From Massilia sp. METH4 (GTDB lineage: Bacteria; Pseudomonadota; Gammaproteobacteria; Burkholderiales; Burkholderiaceae_D): a stretch of 64,000 bases of DNA. The notes below the pieces were generated by a model. The model had not been told where the DNA came from. It made no database searches and was given only the letters and a program-made list of their open reading frames with translations. Where the stretch lies: positions 1,798,001 to 1,862,000 of the forward strand of contig NZ_CP146614.1 of NCBI RefSeq assembly GCF_037094685.1, given 5' to 3'. The stretch's first letter is position 1. Every line of letters starts with the position of its first letter. Made by a program: the position numbers and the translations under genes. Shown in pieces: positions 47,253 through 59,893 of the stretch.

Positions 47253-47268
47253 CGTTCCACGTGAAACA
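47253..47268. promoter_or_regulatory. parS site 3
   Basis: CGTTCCACGTGAAACA, a mixed parS (left half like site 1, right half like site 2), 85 bp before mnmG. Confidence 0.8.
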
Positions 47269-47352
47269 TCGCCGGAATATTTCTGCCTAAAAAAGTCGCA
47301 GCGCGCAAAAAACTCTATAATCTCACTTCATCCCTCTGCTTTTCTTTCCACC

Positions 47353-49281
47353 ATGCTATTTCCTACTGAATTCGACGTCATCGTCGTTGGCGGCGGCCAT
47401 GCCGGCACCGAGGCGGCACTGGCGTCGGCGCGCACCGGTCAGAAGACCTTGCTGTTGACCCACAATATCGAAACCCTTGGACAAATGTCCTGCAACCCGT
47501 CGATCGGCGGGATCGGCAAGGGCCACCTCGTCAAGGAGGTCGATGCCCTGGGCGGTGCGATGGCGATCGCGACGGACGAGGCCGGCATCCAGTTCCGCAT
47601 CCTGAATTCGTCGAAGGGTCCAGCCGTGCGCGCCACGCGCGCGCAGGCCGACCGCATCCTCTATAAAGCCGCCATTCGTTCGCGCCTGGAAAACCAGCCG
47701 AACCTGTGGCTGTTCCAGCAGGCGGTCGACGACCTGATGGTGGAGGGCGACCGTGTCGTCGGTGCCGTAACGCAGATCGGCTTGCAGTTCCGTGCGCGCG
47801 CCGTCGTGCTGACGGCCGGCACTTTCCTGGATGGGAAGATCCACGTCGGCTTGCAGAACTACTCGGCTGGCCGCGCCGGCGATCCGCCCGCGCTGTCGCT
47901 GTCCGCGCGCCTGAAGGAATTGAAGCTGCCGCAGGGGCGCCTGAAGACCGGCACGCCGCCGCGCATCGATGGCCGCAGCATCGACTTTTCCGTGATGACG
48001 GAACAGCCGGGCGATCTCGACCCGGTTCCCGTGTTTTCCTACATGGGCAATGCGGCCATGCACCCGAAGCAGTTGCCGTGCTGGGTCACGCACACGAACC
48101 AGAAGACGCACGACATCATCCGTGGCGGCCTGGACCGCAGCCCCATGTACACCGGCGTGATCGAAGGCGTGGGGCCGCGCTACTGCCCGTCGATCGAGGA
48201 CAAGATCCATCGCTTCTCGGCGAAGGAGTCGCACCAGATCTTCCTGGAACCGGAAGGCTTGACGACGAACGAGTTCTACCCGAACGGTATTTCCACGAGC
48301 CTGCCGTTCGACGTGCAGATCGAACTGGTGCGTTCGATGAAGGGGCTCGAAAACGCCCACATCCTGCGCCCCGGCTATGCGATCGAATACGACTACTTCG
48401 ACCCGCGCGGCTTGAAGGCCTCGCTGGAAACGAAGGCGATTTCCGGCCTGTACTTTGCTGGCCAGATCAACGGCACGACCGGCTACGAGGAAGCGGCCGC
48501 GCAAGGCTTGCTGGCTGGCTTGAATGCCGCGCTGCAAACGCAAGGCAAGGAACCGTGGACGCCGGCGCGCTCGGAAGCGTATCTGGGCGTGCTGGTCGAC
48601 GACCTGGTGACGCAAGGCGTACAGGAGCCGTACCGCATGTTCACCAGCCGCGCCGAGTACCGGCTGTCGCTGCGGGAGGACAACGCCGACATGCGGCTCA
48701 CCGAGATCGGCCGCAAGCTGGGCGTCGTCGGCGATGCGCAGTGGGAAGCGTTCGAGCGCAAGCGTGAGGCCGTTGCCGCCGAGCTGGAACGCCTGAAGTC
48801 CACGTGGGTCAATCCGCGCATTCTGGAAGCGGCGGAATCCGAACGCGTGATCGGCCAGGCCATCGAGCGCGAATACTCGCTGGCGGACCTGCTGCGCCGC
48901 CCGAACGTCGACTACGACAAGCTGGTGACGCTGACGGGCGCGGACGGCCGCAATCTCGGCGGTCCGGGCGTGACGGATCCGGCCGTCCAGGAACAGGTCG
49001 AGATCCAGCTCAAGTATTCCGGCTATATCGAACGCCAGCTGAAGGAAGTGGAGCGGCATGAACATTACGAAAACCTGAAACTGCCGGAAGGGTTCAACTA
49101 CCTGGACATTGCCGCGCTGTCCGTCGAAGTGCGCCAGAAGCTGAACAAGCATCGCCCGGAAACGCTCGGCCAGGCCTCGCGTATCTCCGGCGTGACGCCG
49201 GCGGCGATTTCGCTGTTGCTCGTGCACCTGAAGAAGGCGGGCTACGGCGGTTTCGTGACCTTGAAAGACGAGGCAGCCTGA
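47353..49281 (+). CDS. mnmG: tRNA uridine-5-carboxymethylaminomethyl modification enzyme MnmG
   Basis: 642 residues. FAD motif [20 protein letters not shown] at the N-terminus, GidA signatures [20 protein letters not shown] and [20 protein letters not shown]. With MnmE it modifies the wobble uridine of tRNAs. Start at MLFPTEFD. The rsmG start overlaps its stop (TGATG). Confidence 0.98.
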   Translation: MLFPTEFDVIVVGGGHAGTEAALASARTGQKTLLLTHNIETLGQMSCNPSIGGIGKGHLVKEVDALGGAMAIATDEAGIQFRILNSSKGPAVRATRAQADRILYKAAIRSRLENQPNLWLFQQAVDDLMVEGDRVVGAVTQIGLQFRARAVVLTAGTFLDGKIHVGLQNYSAGRAGDPPALSLSARLKELKLPQGRLKTGTPPRIDGRSIDFSVMTEQPGDLDPVPVFSYMGNAAMHPKQLPCWVTHTNQKTHDIIRGGLDRSPMYTGVIEGVGPRYCPSIEDKIHRFSAKESHQIFLEPEGLTTNEFYPNGISTSLPFDVQIELVRSMKGLENAHILRPGYAIEYDYFDPRGLKASLETKAISGLYFAGQINGTTGYEEAAAQGLLAGLNAALQTQGKEPWTPARSEAYLGVLVDDLVTQGVQEPYRMFTSRAEYRLSLREDNADMRLTEIGRKLGVVGDAQWEAFERKREAVAAELERLKSTWVNPRILEAAESERVIGQAIEREYSLADLLRRPNVDYDKLVTLTGADGRNLGGPGVTDPAVQEQVEIQLKYSGYIERQLKEVERHEHYENLKLPEGFNYLDIAALSVEVRQKLNKHRPETLGQASRISGVTPAAISLLLVHLKKAGYGGFVTLKDEAA

Positions 49282-49934
49282 TGGCGGTGTTTGATCGCGC
49301 TGCCCTGGCGCAGGTGCTGGCGAACGGCGTTACCGAGCTGGGTCTCGACTTGGCGGGTACCCAGCAGGAGCAGCTGCTGGACTACCTGGCGCTCCTGAAC
49401 AAGTGGAACCACGTGTACAACCTGACCTCCGTGCGGGACCCGATGCAGATGATGACGTTGCACCTGCTCGATTCGCTCTCAGCCGTGCCGGCGTTCGCCG
49501 GCGCGCGCAACGTGCTGGACGTGGGGGCAGGGGGCGGCTTGCCCGGCATCGTGCTGGCGATCGCCCGGCCTGACATGAAGGTGTCGATGATCGACACGGT
49601 GCACAAGAAGACCGCCTTCCTCACGCAGGTCAAGGCCGAATTGGGTCTGGCGAATGTGACGGTGTACACGAAGAAGGTGCAGGAACTGGCGGTGAAGGAG
49701 CCGTTCGACGTGATCACGTCGCGCGCCTTTGCCGACCTGTCCGACTTCGTTGAATGGTCGCACCACCTGCTGGCGGAAGGCGGCCGCTTCATCGCCCTGA
49801 AAGGGACCGCGCCGCAGGACGAACGCGAACGCCTGCCGGGCGACTGGGCAGTGCGCGAATTGCAGCCCCTGCGAGTGCCGGGACTGGACGCCGAGCGGCA
49901 CCTGGTTTTCGTAGGTCGTTCGATAACGGTATAA
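49281..49934 (+). CDS. rsmG: 16S rRNA (guanine527-N7)-methyltransferase
   Basis: 217-residue RsmG: LLNKWNHVYNLTSVRDP, SAM loop VLDVGAGGGLPGIVLAI, and VITSRAFADLSDFVEWS. Methylates G527 of 16S rRNA. Coupled to mnmG by one-base overlap. The stop codon is part of the first unit of the downstream TATAAA repeat array. Confidence 0.96.
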   Translation: MAVFDRAALAQVLANGVTELGLDLAGTQQEQLLDYLALLNKWNHVYNLTSVRDPMQMMTLHLLDSLSAVPAFAGARNVLDVGAGGGLPGIVLAIARPDMKVSMIDTVHKKTAFLTQVKAELGLANVTVYTKKVQELAVKEPFDVITSRAFADLSDFVEWSHHLLAEGGRFIALKGTAPQDERERLPGDWAVRELQPLRVPGLDAERHLVFVGRSITV

Positions 49935-50020
49935 ACAGTATAAATAGTTTATACCGTATAAATAGTATAAACGGTATAAATCATATAAACGATATAAATC
50001 GTATAAACAATATAAACTGA
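49930..50020. repeat. 9-bp tandem repeat array TATAAAYNN
   Basis: About ten units of TATAAAC or TATAAAT plus two variable bases fill nearly the whole rsmG-parA gap (TATAAACAG, TATAAATAG, TATAAACGG, TATAAATCA, TATAAACGA and so on), with one imperfect unit (TTTATACCG). Strongly AT-rich in a GC-rich genome. Could be an operator array for ParA autoregulation, a curved-DNA element or a length-variable minisatellite. Confidence 0.8.
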
Positions 50021-50039
50021 AAAAGACAAAGAACAACAG

Positions 50040-50810
50040 ATGGCAAAGATATTCTGCGTAGCGAACCAGAAGGGCGGAGTGGGCAAGACTACCACCACGG
50101 TGAACCTCTCCGCCGGGCTTGCCAAACTGAACCAGCGCGTGCTGCTGGTCGACCTGGACCCGCAGGGCAATGCAACGATGGGTGCCGGTATCAACAAGGC
50201 CGGGCTGGCCGCTTCCACCTATGAGGTGATGCTGGGCACGGCCGACGTGGCCACGGCGCGCCAGCGCTCGGAAACCGGCCGCTTCGACGTGCTGCCCGCC
50301 AACCGCGAGCTGGCCGGCGCCGAAGTGGAGATGGTGGAGCTGGACAATCGCGAAAAGCGCCTCAAGCATGCACTGGCACTGGTCGACAAGGACTACGACT
50401 TCATCCTGATCGATTGCCCGCCCGCGCTGTCGATGCTCACGCTGAACGGCCTGTGCGCCGCCCACGGCGTGATCATCCCCATGCAGTGCGAGTACTACGC
50501 GCTGGAGGGCTTGTCCGACCTCGTCAACACGATCAAGAAGGTGCACGCCAACCTGAACCAGGACCTGAAGATCATCGGCCTCTTGCGCGTGATGTTCGAT
50601 CCGCGCATGACCCTGTCGCAGCAAGTGTCGGCCCAGCTCGAGCAGCATTTCGGCGACAAGGTGTTCAAGACGATCATTCCCCGCAACGTGCGGCTCGCCG
50701 AAGCGCCATCCTATGGGATGCCCGGGGTGTCGTTCGACCCGTCTTCCAAGGGGGCGCAGGCGTATATCGCCTTCGGGGCGGAGATGGTGGCGCGGATCAA
50801 GACGATGTGA
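50040..50810 (+). CDS. parA: Chromosome partitioning ATPase ParA
   Basis: 256-residue Soj-type ParA without an N-terminal HTH: deviant Walker A ANQKGGVGKTTTTVNLSAGL, Walker A' VDLDPQGNATMG, Walker B FILIDCPPALSM. Drives movement of ParB-parS complexes. Upstream repeats may regulate it; parB follows after 139 bp filled with two palindromic hairpins. Confidence 0.97.
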   Translation: MAKIFCVANQKGGVGKTTTTVNLSAGLAKLNQRVLLVDLDPQGNATMGAGINKAGLAASTYEVMLGTADVATARQRSETGRFDVLPANRELAGAEVEMVELDNREKRLKHALALVDKDYDFILIDCPPALSMLTLNGLCAAHGVIIPMQCEYYALEGLSDLVNTIKKVHANLNQDLKIIGLLRVMFDPRMTLSQQVSAQLEQHFGDKVFKTIIPRNVRLAEAPSYGMPGVSFDPSSKGAQAYIAFGAEMVARIKTM

Positions 50811-50835
50811 TTGCCCGGGACCTCAACAGAAAACC

Positions 50836-50875
50836 GGTGTCCGACACCATTTCCAGGGAAATGGTGTCGCACACC
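50836..50875. repeat. Double-palindrome hairpin, GGTGTCCGACACC type
   Basis: GGTGTCCGACACC (50836-50848) and GGTGTCGCACACC (50863-50875) are joined by ATTTCC-AGG-GAAAT, so a long stem or two small ones can form. Matches the design of the element at 28764-28806. Lies in the parA-parB gap. Confidence 0.75.
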
Positions 50876-50896
50876 ACACGCTAACTATCGAAAACT

Positions 50897-50939
50897 GGTG
50901 ACAGGCACCTTTTTCCGCAGGAAAGAGGTGCCTGTCACC
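50897..50939. repeat. Double-palindrome hairpin, GGTGACAGGCACC type
   Basis: GGTGACAGGCACC (50897-50909) and its exact complement GGTGCCTGTCACC (50927-50939) around TTTTTCCGCAGGAAAGA. A third variant of the same design, 21 bp after the previous element and 10 bp before parB. Confidence 0.75.
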
Positions 50940-50949
50940 AGAGCACACT

Positions 50950-51846
50950 ATGGCAACCAGAAAACTCAAAGGCCTCGGTCGCGGCCTCGATGCGCTGCTG
51001 GGCGGCGACAGCGATCAGACTCCCGCCGTGGAACAGGGCGCGCCCTCCGAACTGCCGCTGGCGCAACTGCAGCCCGGCAAATACCAGCCGCGCACGCGCA
51101 TGGATGAAGGCAGCCTGAACGAGCTGGCGGCATCGATCAAGGCGCAGGGCATCATGCAGCCGATCCTCGTGCGGCCCCTCGATGGCGGCTTCGGCGAAAG
51201 CAAATATGAAATCATCGCCGGCGAGCGCCGCTACCGTGCCGCGCAGATCGCCGGCCTGGAGACAGTGCCGGTGCTCGTGCGGGAAGTGGACGACACATCC
51301 GCGGCGGCGATGGCACTGATCGAGAACATCCAGCGCGAAGACTTGAACCCGCTGGAGGAAGCGCAGGGCATCCATCGCCTGATCACCGATTTCGCGTTCA
51401 CGCACGAACAGGCGGCAACGGCCGTCGGCCGCTCGCGCTCCGCCGTGTCGAACCTGCTGCGCCTGCTCAATCTCGCTGGACCGGTGCAGACGATGCTGAT
51501 GGCCGGCGACATCGACATGGGCCATGCGCGCGCGCTGCTGGCCGTCGATGCGGCCACCCAGATCACGCTGGCGAACGTCGTCGTCGCCAGGCGGCTCTCG
51601 GTACGCGAGACGGAAAAATTGGTGACGCGCACGCAGGAAGAGCAAAATGCGCCGCCTGAAGCGAAGGTGCGGGAAAAATCCGCCGACATCAAGCGCCTGG
51701 AAGAAGAATTGTCGGACCGGCTGGCCACGCCGGTCACGTTCCGCATGGGCGCCAAGGGCAAGGGCCAGATGATCATCGACTTTGCCGACCTCGACATTCT
51801 TGACGGCGTGCTGGCGCGGCTGCGCGAATCGGCCGCCGGCGACTGA
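50950..51846 (+). CDS. parB: Chromosome partitioning protein ParB
   Basis: 298 residues: ParB/Srx CTPase domain with box II GERRYRA (EIIAGERRYRAAQIAG), ENIQREDLNPLEEAQG, then HTH (EQAATAVGRSRSAVSNLLRL) and C-terminal dimerisation domain. Binds the three parS sites 2-3 kb upstream. Confidence 0.97.
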   Translation: MATRKLKGLGRGLDALLGGDSDQTPAVEQGAPSELPLAQLQPGKYQPRTRMDEGSLNELAASIKAQGIMQPILVRPLDGGFGESKYEIIAGERRYRAAQIAGLETVPVLVREVDDTSAAAMALIENIQREDLNPLEEAQGIHRLITDFAFTHEQAATAVGRSRSAVSNLLRLLNLAGPVQTMLMAGDIDMGHARALLAVDAATQITLANVVVARRLSVRETEKLVTRTQEEQNAPPEAKVREKSADIKRLEEELSDRLATPVTFRMGAKGKGQMIIDFADLDILDGVLARLRESAAGD

Positions 51847-52481
51847 GCCCGACAGGGATCCCCCGGCATCGATACCCGGGGCGTCCCGAAACCGGCGACG
51901 ATCATTATCGGCCACGGAGCGGCGCTAATCGCGCCGGGCTGAATCAAATCGCGTTTCCGGGATTATCTCCCCGACTCGATTAAATACGGTCGCTGTTAAA
52001 TCACGCGGCACCGATCGCAATACGGCAGAGTTATTCACATAACGTCAGTCGTTTGCTTTTTGAGAAACGTTTCGGGTGATGATCGTCCCCGCGCGCCGCA
52101 GCAGAAACGGCGCCAGGCGAGCGCAAGTGTCCGCTGAACAGCGGCCGAGTAAACCCTCTAAAAATCGGCATCGTACCGTAACGTATTGTCATTGTTCGCT
52201 TTTTCAGGAACCCCATATGGCATGACGAAGCGGGATGCCTGTTGAGTATTGCGCAGGAATGTTGCAGAAAGGATACGTTTTACCGCCGGGATGGACGCAG
52301 CGGCCGGGGCAAGCAAATGGACGGGGAGTGTGACGCACCAGCATGGTGCGGGCAAATTGCGCAATAGTCACAATATTGCCTCATTTGCTCATACAAGGTG
52401 CATCACGTTTGACGCGGCTCACGTAACAGTCCTATAATCCCGTGTCTTTGGGTCTTAAGGCTACGTTAAGAAGGTTGGCAA
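51847..52481. other. Intergenic parB-atpI region with atp promoter
   Basis: 635 bp without a credible gene. Holds TTATTCACA (a DnaA-box match near 52031), a short hairpin CCGCTG-AA-CAGCGG near 52131, and at its 3' end the atp operon promoter. No terminator for parB was recognised. Confidence 0.5.
52409..52438 (+). promoter_or_regulatory. atp operon promoter
   Basis: TTGACG (52409-52414) and consensus TATAAT (52433-52438), 18-bp spacer, 43 bp before the atpI start. Confidence 0.7.
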
Positions 52482-52850
52482 GTGAGTGATTCTGCAGCAG
52501 GTATCGCCCGGCCGGTCTTTCGCATCGTTGCCCTGCAACTGACCATCGCCGTCCTCTTCTCCGCTCTTGTCGCGCTCTTCGCCGGGCTGGAGAAAGGCTG
52601 GTCCGCCGCCACGGGCGGCGCGATCGCGGTGGCAGGCAGCCTTGTCTACGCGCTGATCGTCGCGCGCGGCAACGGCGACGCCAAGGCGATCTTCCGGCGG
52701 CACTTCCGCGCCGAGATGGTGAAAGTATTCATTACAGCAGTTCTGTTCATAACGACGCTGGTGCTGTTTCCATCGGCGGCCTGGTTATGGCTGATCTTGG
52801 GTTTTGCGGTGACGACCTTGGCATACTGGTTCTCATTGCTCGCGAGTTGA
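52482..52850 (+). CDS. atpI: ATP synthase subunit I (AtpI)
   Basis: 122 residues, four hydrophobic helices (VLFSALVALFAGLEKGWSAA, VFITAVLFITTLVLFPSAAW). Assembly helper for the c-ring or Mg2+ handling. GTG start (GTGAGTGAT); first gene of the atp operon. Confidence 0.88.
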   Translation: MSDSAAGIARPVFRIVALQLTIAVLFSALVALFAGLEKGWSAATGGAIAVAGSLVYALIVARGNGDAKAIFRRHFRAEMVKVFITAVLFITTLVLFPSAAWLWLILGFAVTTLAYWFSLLAS

Positions 52851-52867
52851 TCACCGCGCAGGTTTAA

Positions 52868-53737
<870 letters not shown>

Positions 53738-53850
53738 TGATGGAATCCTGCCGGGACACCCCGGCAGGGTCCCGAGAAGTTCCGCTGTAAAAAAATCGAA
53801 GTTTCTTAAATCTGTATCTGTAGTTTTTTTAAATCTTAGGAGAAATCTAA

Positions 53851-54132
<282 letters not shown>

Positions 54133-54172
54133 TCAACCGCTCCAACCAGGGGAAACTTTTTAGGAGCAAGGT

Positions 54173-54643
54173 ATGAACATCAATATGTCTCTCATCGGTC
54201 AGATGATCACCTTCGCGGTGCTCGTCTGGTTCTCGATGAAATTCGTATTCCCGGCGCTGAACAATGCGCTGGATGAGCGTGCCAAGCGTATCGCGGACGG
54301 TCTGGCTGCTGCCGAGCAGGGCCAGGCTTCGATGGCGGCTGCCGAAAAGCGCGCTACCGAAGCCCTGACCGCCGCCCGTGACGAAGCCGCCCAGCGCGTC
54401 GCGGACGCCGAAAAGCGCGCTCAGCTGGTAGCTGAAGAAATCAAGGCCAACGCCAAGGCGGAAGCGGATCGCATCATCGCGACCGCCAAGGCCGAAGCCG
54501 ACCAGCAGGTGACCCAGGCGCGCGAACAACTGCGTGCGCAAGTGGCCGACCTGGCAGTCAAGGGCGCCGAGCAAATCCTGAAGCGCGAAGTCAACGCGTC
54601 GGCCCACGCCGACCTGCTGAACCGCCTTGCGACCGAGCTGTAA
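54173..54643 (+). CDS. atpF: ATP synthase Fo subunit b
   Basis: 156 residues: one N-terminal membrane helix ([20 protein letters not shown]) and a long Ala/Glu/Lys coiled coil forming the peripheral stalk. TTAGGAGCAAGGT before the ATG. Confidence 0.97.
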   Translation: MNINMSLIGQMITFAVLVWFSMKFVFPALNNALDERAKRIADGLAAAEQGQASMAAAEKRATEALTAARDEAAQRVADAEKRAQLVAEEIKANAKAEADRIIATAKAEADQQVTQAREQLRAQVADLAVKGAEQILKREVNASAHADLLNRLATEL

Positions 54644-54645
54644 TC

Positions 54646-55179
54646 ATGGCTGAACTCGCAACCGTCGCTCGTCCTTACGCGGAAGCTCTCTTCCGCGTAG
54701 CCCAGGCTGGCAACCTCGCGCAGTGGTCCGATCTGGTGTCCGAACTGGCCCAGATCGGTTCGCACGAAGAGGTGCTGGCGTATGCCCGCAACCCGAAGGT
54801 GTCGGACAGCGATGTGCTGGCCACCGTCACCTCCCTGCTGAAGTCGCCGCTGACCGCGGAAGCGAACAACTTTCTCTCGACCTTGATCGAAAACGGCCGC
54901 ATCGCATTGCTGCCGGAAATCGGCGCCCAATTCCATGACCTGAAAAACGGCAAGGAAGGTGCGGCGGATGCCGAGATTACGAGCGCATTCGACCTCGATG
55001 GCGCGCAAACCGCCGCCCTGGTCGCGACGCTGGAAAAGAAATTCGGCCGCAAGCTGAACCCGCAAGTTACCGTCGATCCCTCGCTGATCGGTGGCGTGCG
55101 CGTGGTGGTGGGTGACGAAGTGCTGGACACTTCCGTACGCGCCCGACTCGAACAGATGCGCGTCGCGCTGACGTCGTAA
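54646..55179 (+). CDS. atpH: ATP synthase F1 subunit delta
   Basis: 177 residues: N-terminal helical bundle ([20 protein letters not shown]) and C-terminal [20 protein letters not shown]. Joins the stalk to F1. Two bases after atpF. Confidence 0.96.
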   Translation: MAELATVARPYAEALFRVAQAGNLAQWSDLVSELAQIGSHEEVLAYARNPKVSDSDVLATVTSLLKSPLTAEANNFLSTLIENGRIALLPEIGAQFHDLKNGKEGAADAEITSAFDLDGAQTAALVATLEKKFGRKLNPQVTVDPSLIGGVRVVVGDEVLDTSVRARLEQMRVALTS

Positions 55180-55254
55180 TCGGGCAGTGCATCGTCCACC
55201 TGCGGCAGACCTTATACCCTCGCGCAAGCCGAGAGAACACAATTAGGAGTTACC

Positions 55255-56796
55255 ATGCAACTCAACCCATCTGAAATCAGCGAGCTGATCAAGAGCCGGA
55301 TCCAAGGCATTGACAGCGGCGCTGAAGTGCGCAATCAAGGCACCGTCATCTCGGTTGCCGACGGTATCTGCCGCATCCACGGTCTGTCCGAAGTGATGCA
55401 AGGCGAGATGCTCGAATTCCCTGGCAACACGTTCGGCCTGGCCATGAACCTGGAGCGCGACTCCGTCGGCGCCGTGATCCTGGGTGCCTACGAGCACATC
55501 TCCGAAGGCGACACGGTGAAGACCACCGGCCGCATCCTGGAAGTGCCGGTCGGCCCGGAACTGCGCGGCCGCGTCGTGAACGCGCTGGGCCAGCCGATCG
55601 ACGGCAAGGGTCCGGTCACTACCACGCTGACCTCGCCGATCGAAAAGATCGCCCCGGGCGTGATCGCCCGTGAATCCGTGTCGCAGCCGATGCAGACCGG
55701 CCTGAAGTCCATCGACGCGATGGTGCCGATCGGCCGTGGCCAGCGTGAGCTGATCATCGGCGACCGCCAGACCGGTAAATCGGCTGTCGCAGTCGACGCG
55801 ATCATCAACCAGAAGGGCCAGGGCATGACGTGTATCTACGTCGCCATCGGCCAGAAGGCATCCACGATCAAGAACATCGTCCGCTCGCTGGAACAGCACG
55901 GCGCGATGGAATACACGATCGTCGTGGCCGCCACGGCGTCCGAATCGGCCGCCATGCAGTACATCTCGGCCTACTCGGGCTGCACGATGGGCGAGTACTT
56001 CCGCGATCGCGGCGAAGACGCGCTGATCGTGTACGACGACCTGTCGAAGCAAGCCGTTGCTTACCGTCAGATTTCGCTGCTGCTGCGCCGTCCGCCGGGC
56101 CGCGAAGCGTACCCGGGCGACGTGTTCTACCTGCACAGCCGCCTGCTGGAGCGTGCCGCTCGCGTGAACGCCGACTACGTGTCCGCCTTCACCAATGGCG
56201 CCGTGACGGGCAAGACCGGTTCGCTGACGGCACTGCCGATCATCGAAACGCAAGCGGGCGACGTGTCCGCCTTCGTGCCGACCAACGTGATCTCGATTAC
56301 CGACGGCCAGATCTTCCTGGAAACCTCGCTGTTCAACGCCGGTGTGCGTCCCGCGATCAACGCCGGTATCTCGGTGTCCCGCGTGGGTGGCGCAGCGCAG
56401 ACGAAAGTCATCAAGGGCCTGTCCGGTGGTATCCGTACCGACCTGGCGCAGTACCGTGAACTGGCTGCGTTCGCGCAGTTCGCTTCCGACCTGGACGAAT
56501 CGACCCGCAAGCAGCTGGACCGCGGTGCCCGCGTGACGGAACTGCTGAAGCAGCAGCAATACTCGCCGCTGTCGACCTCGCTGATGGCCGCGTCGCTGTT
56601 CGCCGTGAACAAGGGCTTCCTGGACGATATCAGCGTCAAGCAAGTGCTGCCGTTCGAAGCGGGTCTGCATTCGTACCTGAAGACGAAGCACGCTGCCCTG
56701 CTGTCGAAGATCGAAGAAAGCAAGCAACTGGACAAGGATAGCGAAGCAACGCTGTCCGCGGCCATCGCTGATTTCAAGAAATCCGGCGCATTTTAA
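55255..56796 (+). CDS. atpA: ATP synthase F1 subunit alpha
   Basis: 513 residues: P-loop [18 protein letters not shown] (non-catalytic site), [52 protein letters not shown] before the ATG. Standard length. Confidence 0.98.
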   Translation: MQLNPSEISELIKSRIQGIDSGAEVRNQGTVISVADGICRIHGLSEVMQGEMLEFPGNTFGLAMNLERDSVGAVILGAYEHISEGDTVKTTGRILEVPVGPELRGRVVNALGQPIDGKGPVTTTLTSPIEKIAPGVIARESVSQPMQTGLKSIDAMVPIGRGQRELIIGDRQTGKSAVAVDAIINQKGQGMTCIYVAIGQKASTIKNIVRSLEQHGAMEYTIVVAATASESAAMQYISAYSGCTMGEYFRDRGEDALIVYDDLSKQAVAYRQISLLLRRPPGREAYPGDVFYLHSRLLERAARVNADYVSAFTNGAVTGKTGSLTALPIIETQAGDVSAFVPTNVISITDGQIFLETSLFNAGVRPAINAGISVSRVGGAAQTKVIKGLSGGIRTDLAQYRELAAFAQFASDLDESTRKQLDRGARVTELLKQQQYSPLSTSLMAASLFAVNKGFLDDISVKQVLPFEAGLHSYLKTKHAALLSKIEESKQLDKDSEATLSAAIADFKKSGAF

Positions 56797-56803
56797 GCGG
56801 CAC

Positions 56804-56827
56804 GGCGGTTCACCTCGGTGAACCGCC
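56804..56827 (+). repeat. Intercistronic hairpin atpA-atpG
   Basis: GGCGGTTCACC-TC-GGTGAACCGCC, 11-bp perfect stem without a T-run. Likely an mRNA-stability or processing structure that sets the atpA/atpG ratio. Confidence 0.75.
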
Positions 56828-56852
56828 ATTCGCGCAGAAGGAGTAAGGACTC

Positions 56853-57728
56853 ATGGCAGTAGGCAAAGAGATACGTGGCAAGATCAAGAGCGTAGAAAAT
56901 ACGAAGAAGATCACGAAGGCGATGGAAATGGTCGCCGCATCGAAAATGCGCAAGGCGCAGGATCGCATGCGCGCCGCCCGTCCCTACGCGGACAAGATTC
57001 GTAATATCGCCGCGAACCTGGCTGGCGCCAATCCCGAGTACACGCACCCGTTCCTGGCCGATGCCCAGGGCACGCAGGCAAAAGCCGTTGGCTTCATCAT
57101 CATCACGACCGACAAGGGTCTGTGCGGTGGCATGAACACCAACGTGCTGCGCGCGGTGACGAACAAGACGAAGGAACTGGAAGCCGCCGGCAACAAGGTG
57201 GAAGCGGTCGCGATCGGCAACAAGGGTCTCGGTTTCCTGAACCGCATCGGCGTGCCCGTGGTGGCACAGGCGACGCAGATCGGCGATACCCCGCACCTGG
57301 AAAAGCTGATCGGCCCCGTGAAAGTGATGCTGGAGAAGTTCCAGGAAGGCAAGCTCGACGCGGTTTACCTGTGCTACACCAAGTTCATCAACACGATGAA
57401 GCAGGAACCGATGGTCGAGCAGCTGCTGCCGCTGACCGCTGAAAAGCGCGCGGCAGACAAGGGCGGCATCACCTGGGATTACATCTACGAACCGGATGCA
57501 GGGACCGTCATCGACGAACTGCTGGAACGTTATGTGGAAGCCCTGGTGTACCAGTCCGTGGCGGAAAACCTTGCGTCCGAGCAGTCGGCGCGGATGGTGG
57601 CGATGAAGGCCGCCAGCGACAACGCCGGCAGTGTGATCGGCGAACTGAAGCTGGTGTACAACAAGACCCGTCAGGCAGCCATCACCAAAGAACTCTCTGA
57701 AATCGTGGCCGGTGCGGCAGCGGTTTAA
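56853..57728 (+). CDS. atpG: ATP synthase F1 subunit gamma
   Basis: 291-residue central shaft: N-terminal helix [20 protein letters not shown] and C-terminal helix with [28 protein letters not shown] before the ATG. Confidence 0.97.
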   Translation: MAVGKEIRGKIKSVENTKKITKAMEMVAASKMRKAQDRMRAARPYADKIRNIAANLAGANPEYTHPFLADAQGTQAKAVGFIIITTDKGLCGGMNTNVLRAVTNKTKELEAAGNKVEAVAIGNKGLGFLNRIGVPVVAQATQIGDTPHLEKLIGPVKVMLEKFQEGKLDAVYLCYTKFINTMKQEPMVEQLLPLTAEKRAADKGGITWDYIYEPDAGTVIDELLERYVEALVYQSVAENLASEQSARMVAMKAASDNAGSVIGELKLVYNKTRQAAITKELSEIVAGAAAV

Positions 57729-59159
<1,431 letters not shown>

Positions 59160-59323
59160 TACGGTAGTTGGGCGGCCCTGAGAAACCGTAGCGAGCGGCG
59201 GCAGTTCCGTTTCAGTTGCAAAGTCGTACTTTTGTACGGCCGGTCCGCCGATGCGGAGCAACGGAGATCGGAAATGCAACGCGCAGTAGGTTTATCAGGG
59301 TCGCTTCACCAGATAGGATAATT

Positions 59324-59749
59324 ATGGCTAACACTATTCACGTCGATGTGGTGTCCGCGGAAGAGCAGATCTTCTCCGGCCAGGCCACGTTCGTCGCGTT
59401 GCCGGGCGAGCAGGGCGAGCTGGGTATCTACCCGAAGCACACCCCCCTGATCACCCGTATCCGTCCGGGCGCGGTGCGCATCCAGGTTCCAGGCAAGGCG
59501 GAAGAGGAATTCGTCTTCGTCGCCGGCGGCCTGCTGGAAGTGCAGCCGAACGCCGTGACGGTCCTGGCCGACACCGCGATCCGCGGCGGCGACCTGGACG
59601 AAGCCAAGGCCCAAGCCGCCAAGAAACTGGCGGAAGAAAGCCTGGCGAACAACAAGACGGGCATCGACTACGCGAAAGCCCAGGCGGAACTGGCAGCGGC
59701 CATCGGCCAGCTGGCAGCCCTGCAAAAACTGCGCGCCCGCGGCAAATAA
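59324..59749 (+). CDS. atpC: ATP synthase F1 subunit epsilon
   Basis: 141 residues: N-terminal beta-sandwich ([20 protein letters not shown]) and C-terminal helical hairpin that can inhibit ATP hydrolysis. Start at MANTIHVDV; the upstream in-frame stretch is non-coding. 164 bp after atpD, an unusually long gap for this pair. Confidence 0.96.
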   Translation: MANTIHVDVVSAEEQIFSGQATFVALPGEQGELGIYPKHTPLITRIRPGAVRIQVPGKAEEEFVFVAGGLLEVQPNAVTVLADTAIRGGDLDEAKAQAAKKLAEESLANNKTGIDYAKAQAELAAAIGQLAALQKLRARGK

Positions 59750-59767
59750 TCGCCGCCGCCGCACCCC

Positions 59768-59793
59768 AAAGCAGCCTTCGGGCTGCTTTTTTT
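59768..59793 (+). terminator. atp operon terminator
   Basis: AAAGCAGCC-TTCG-GGCTGCTTT stem with T-run, 18 bp after atpC. Confidence 0.93.
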
Positions 59794-59820
59794 ACGCCCG
59801 TACGTTGCCAAAAAACCACT

Positions 59821-59850
59821 GGGGACTGTCCCCGAATTTTTACAACACTT
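59821..59850. repeat. Dispersed palindrome, GGGGACTGTCCCC type
   Basis: GGGGACTGTCCCC followed by GAATTTTTACAACACTT, the same palindrome and tail as the reversed copy at 24935-24964, 35 kb away. Confidence 0.75.
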
Positions 59851-59893
59851 CCTCAGTTGGTCGCGGCCACCGTGCCCAAATTGGGAAACGGTG

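Noticed and set aside
49754..50020. Open frame ending in repeated Ile-Asn units
   Set aside because: Product of translating the TATAAA repeat array in frame; starts inside rsmG without a ribosome site.
49930..50020. CRISPR-like array
   Set aside because: Units are 9 bp with 2-bp variable parts, far too short for repeat-spacer structure, and no cas genes are present.
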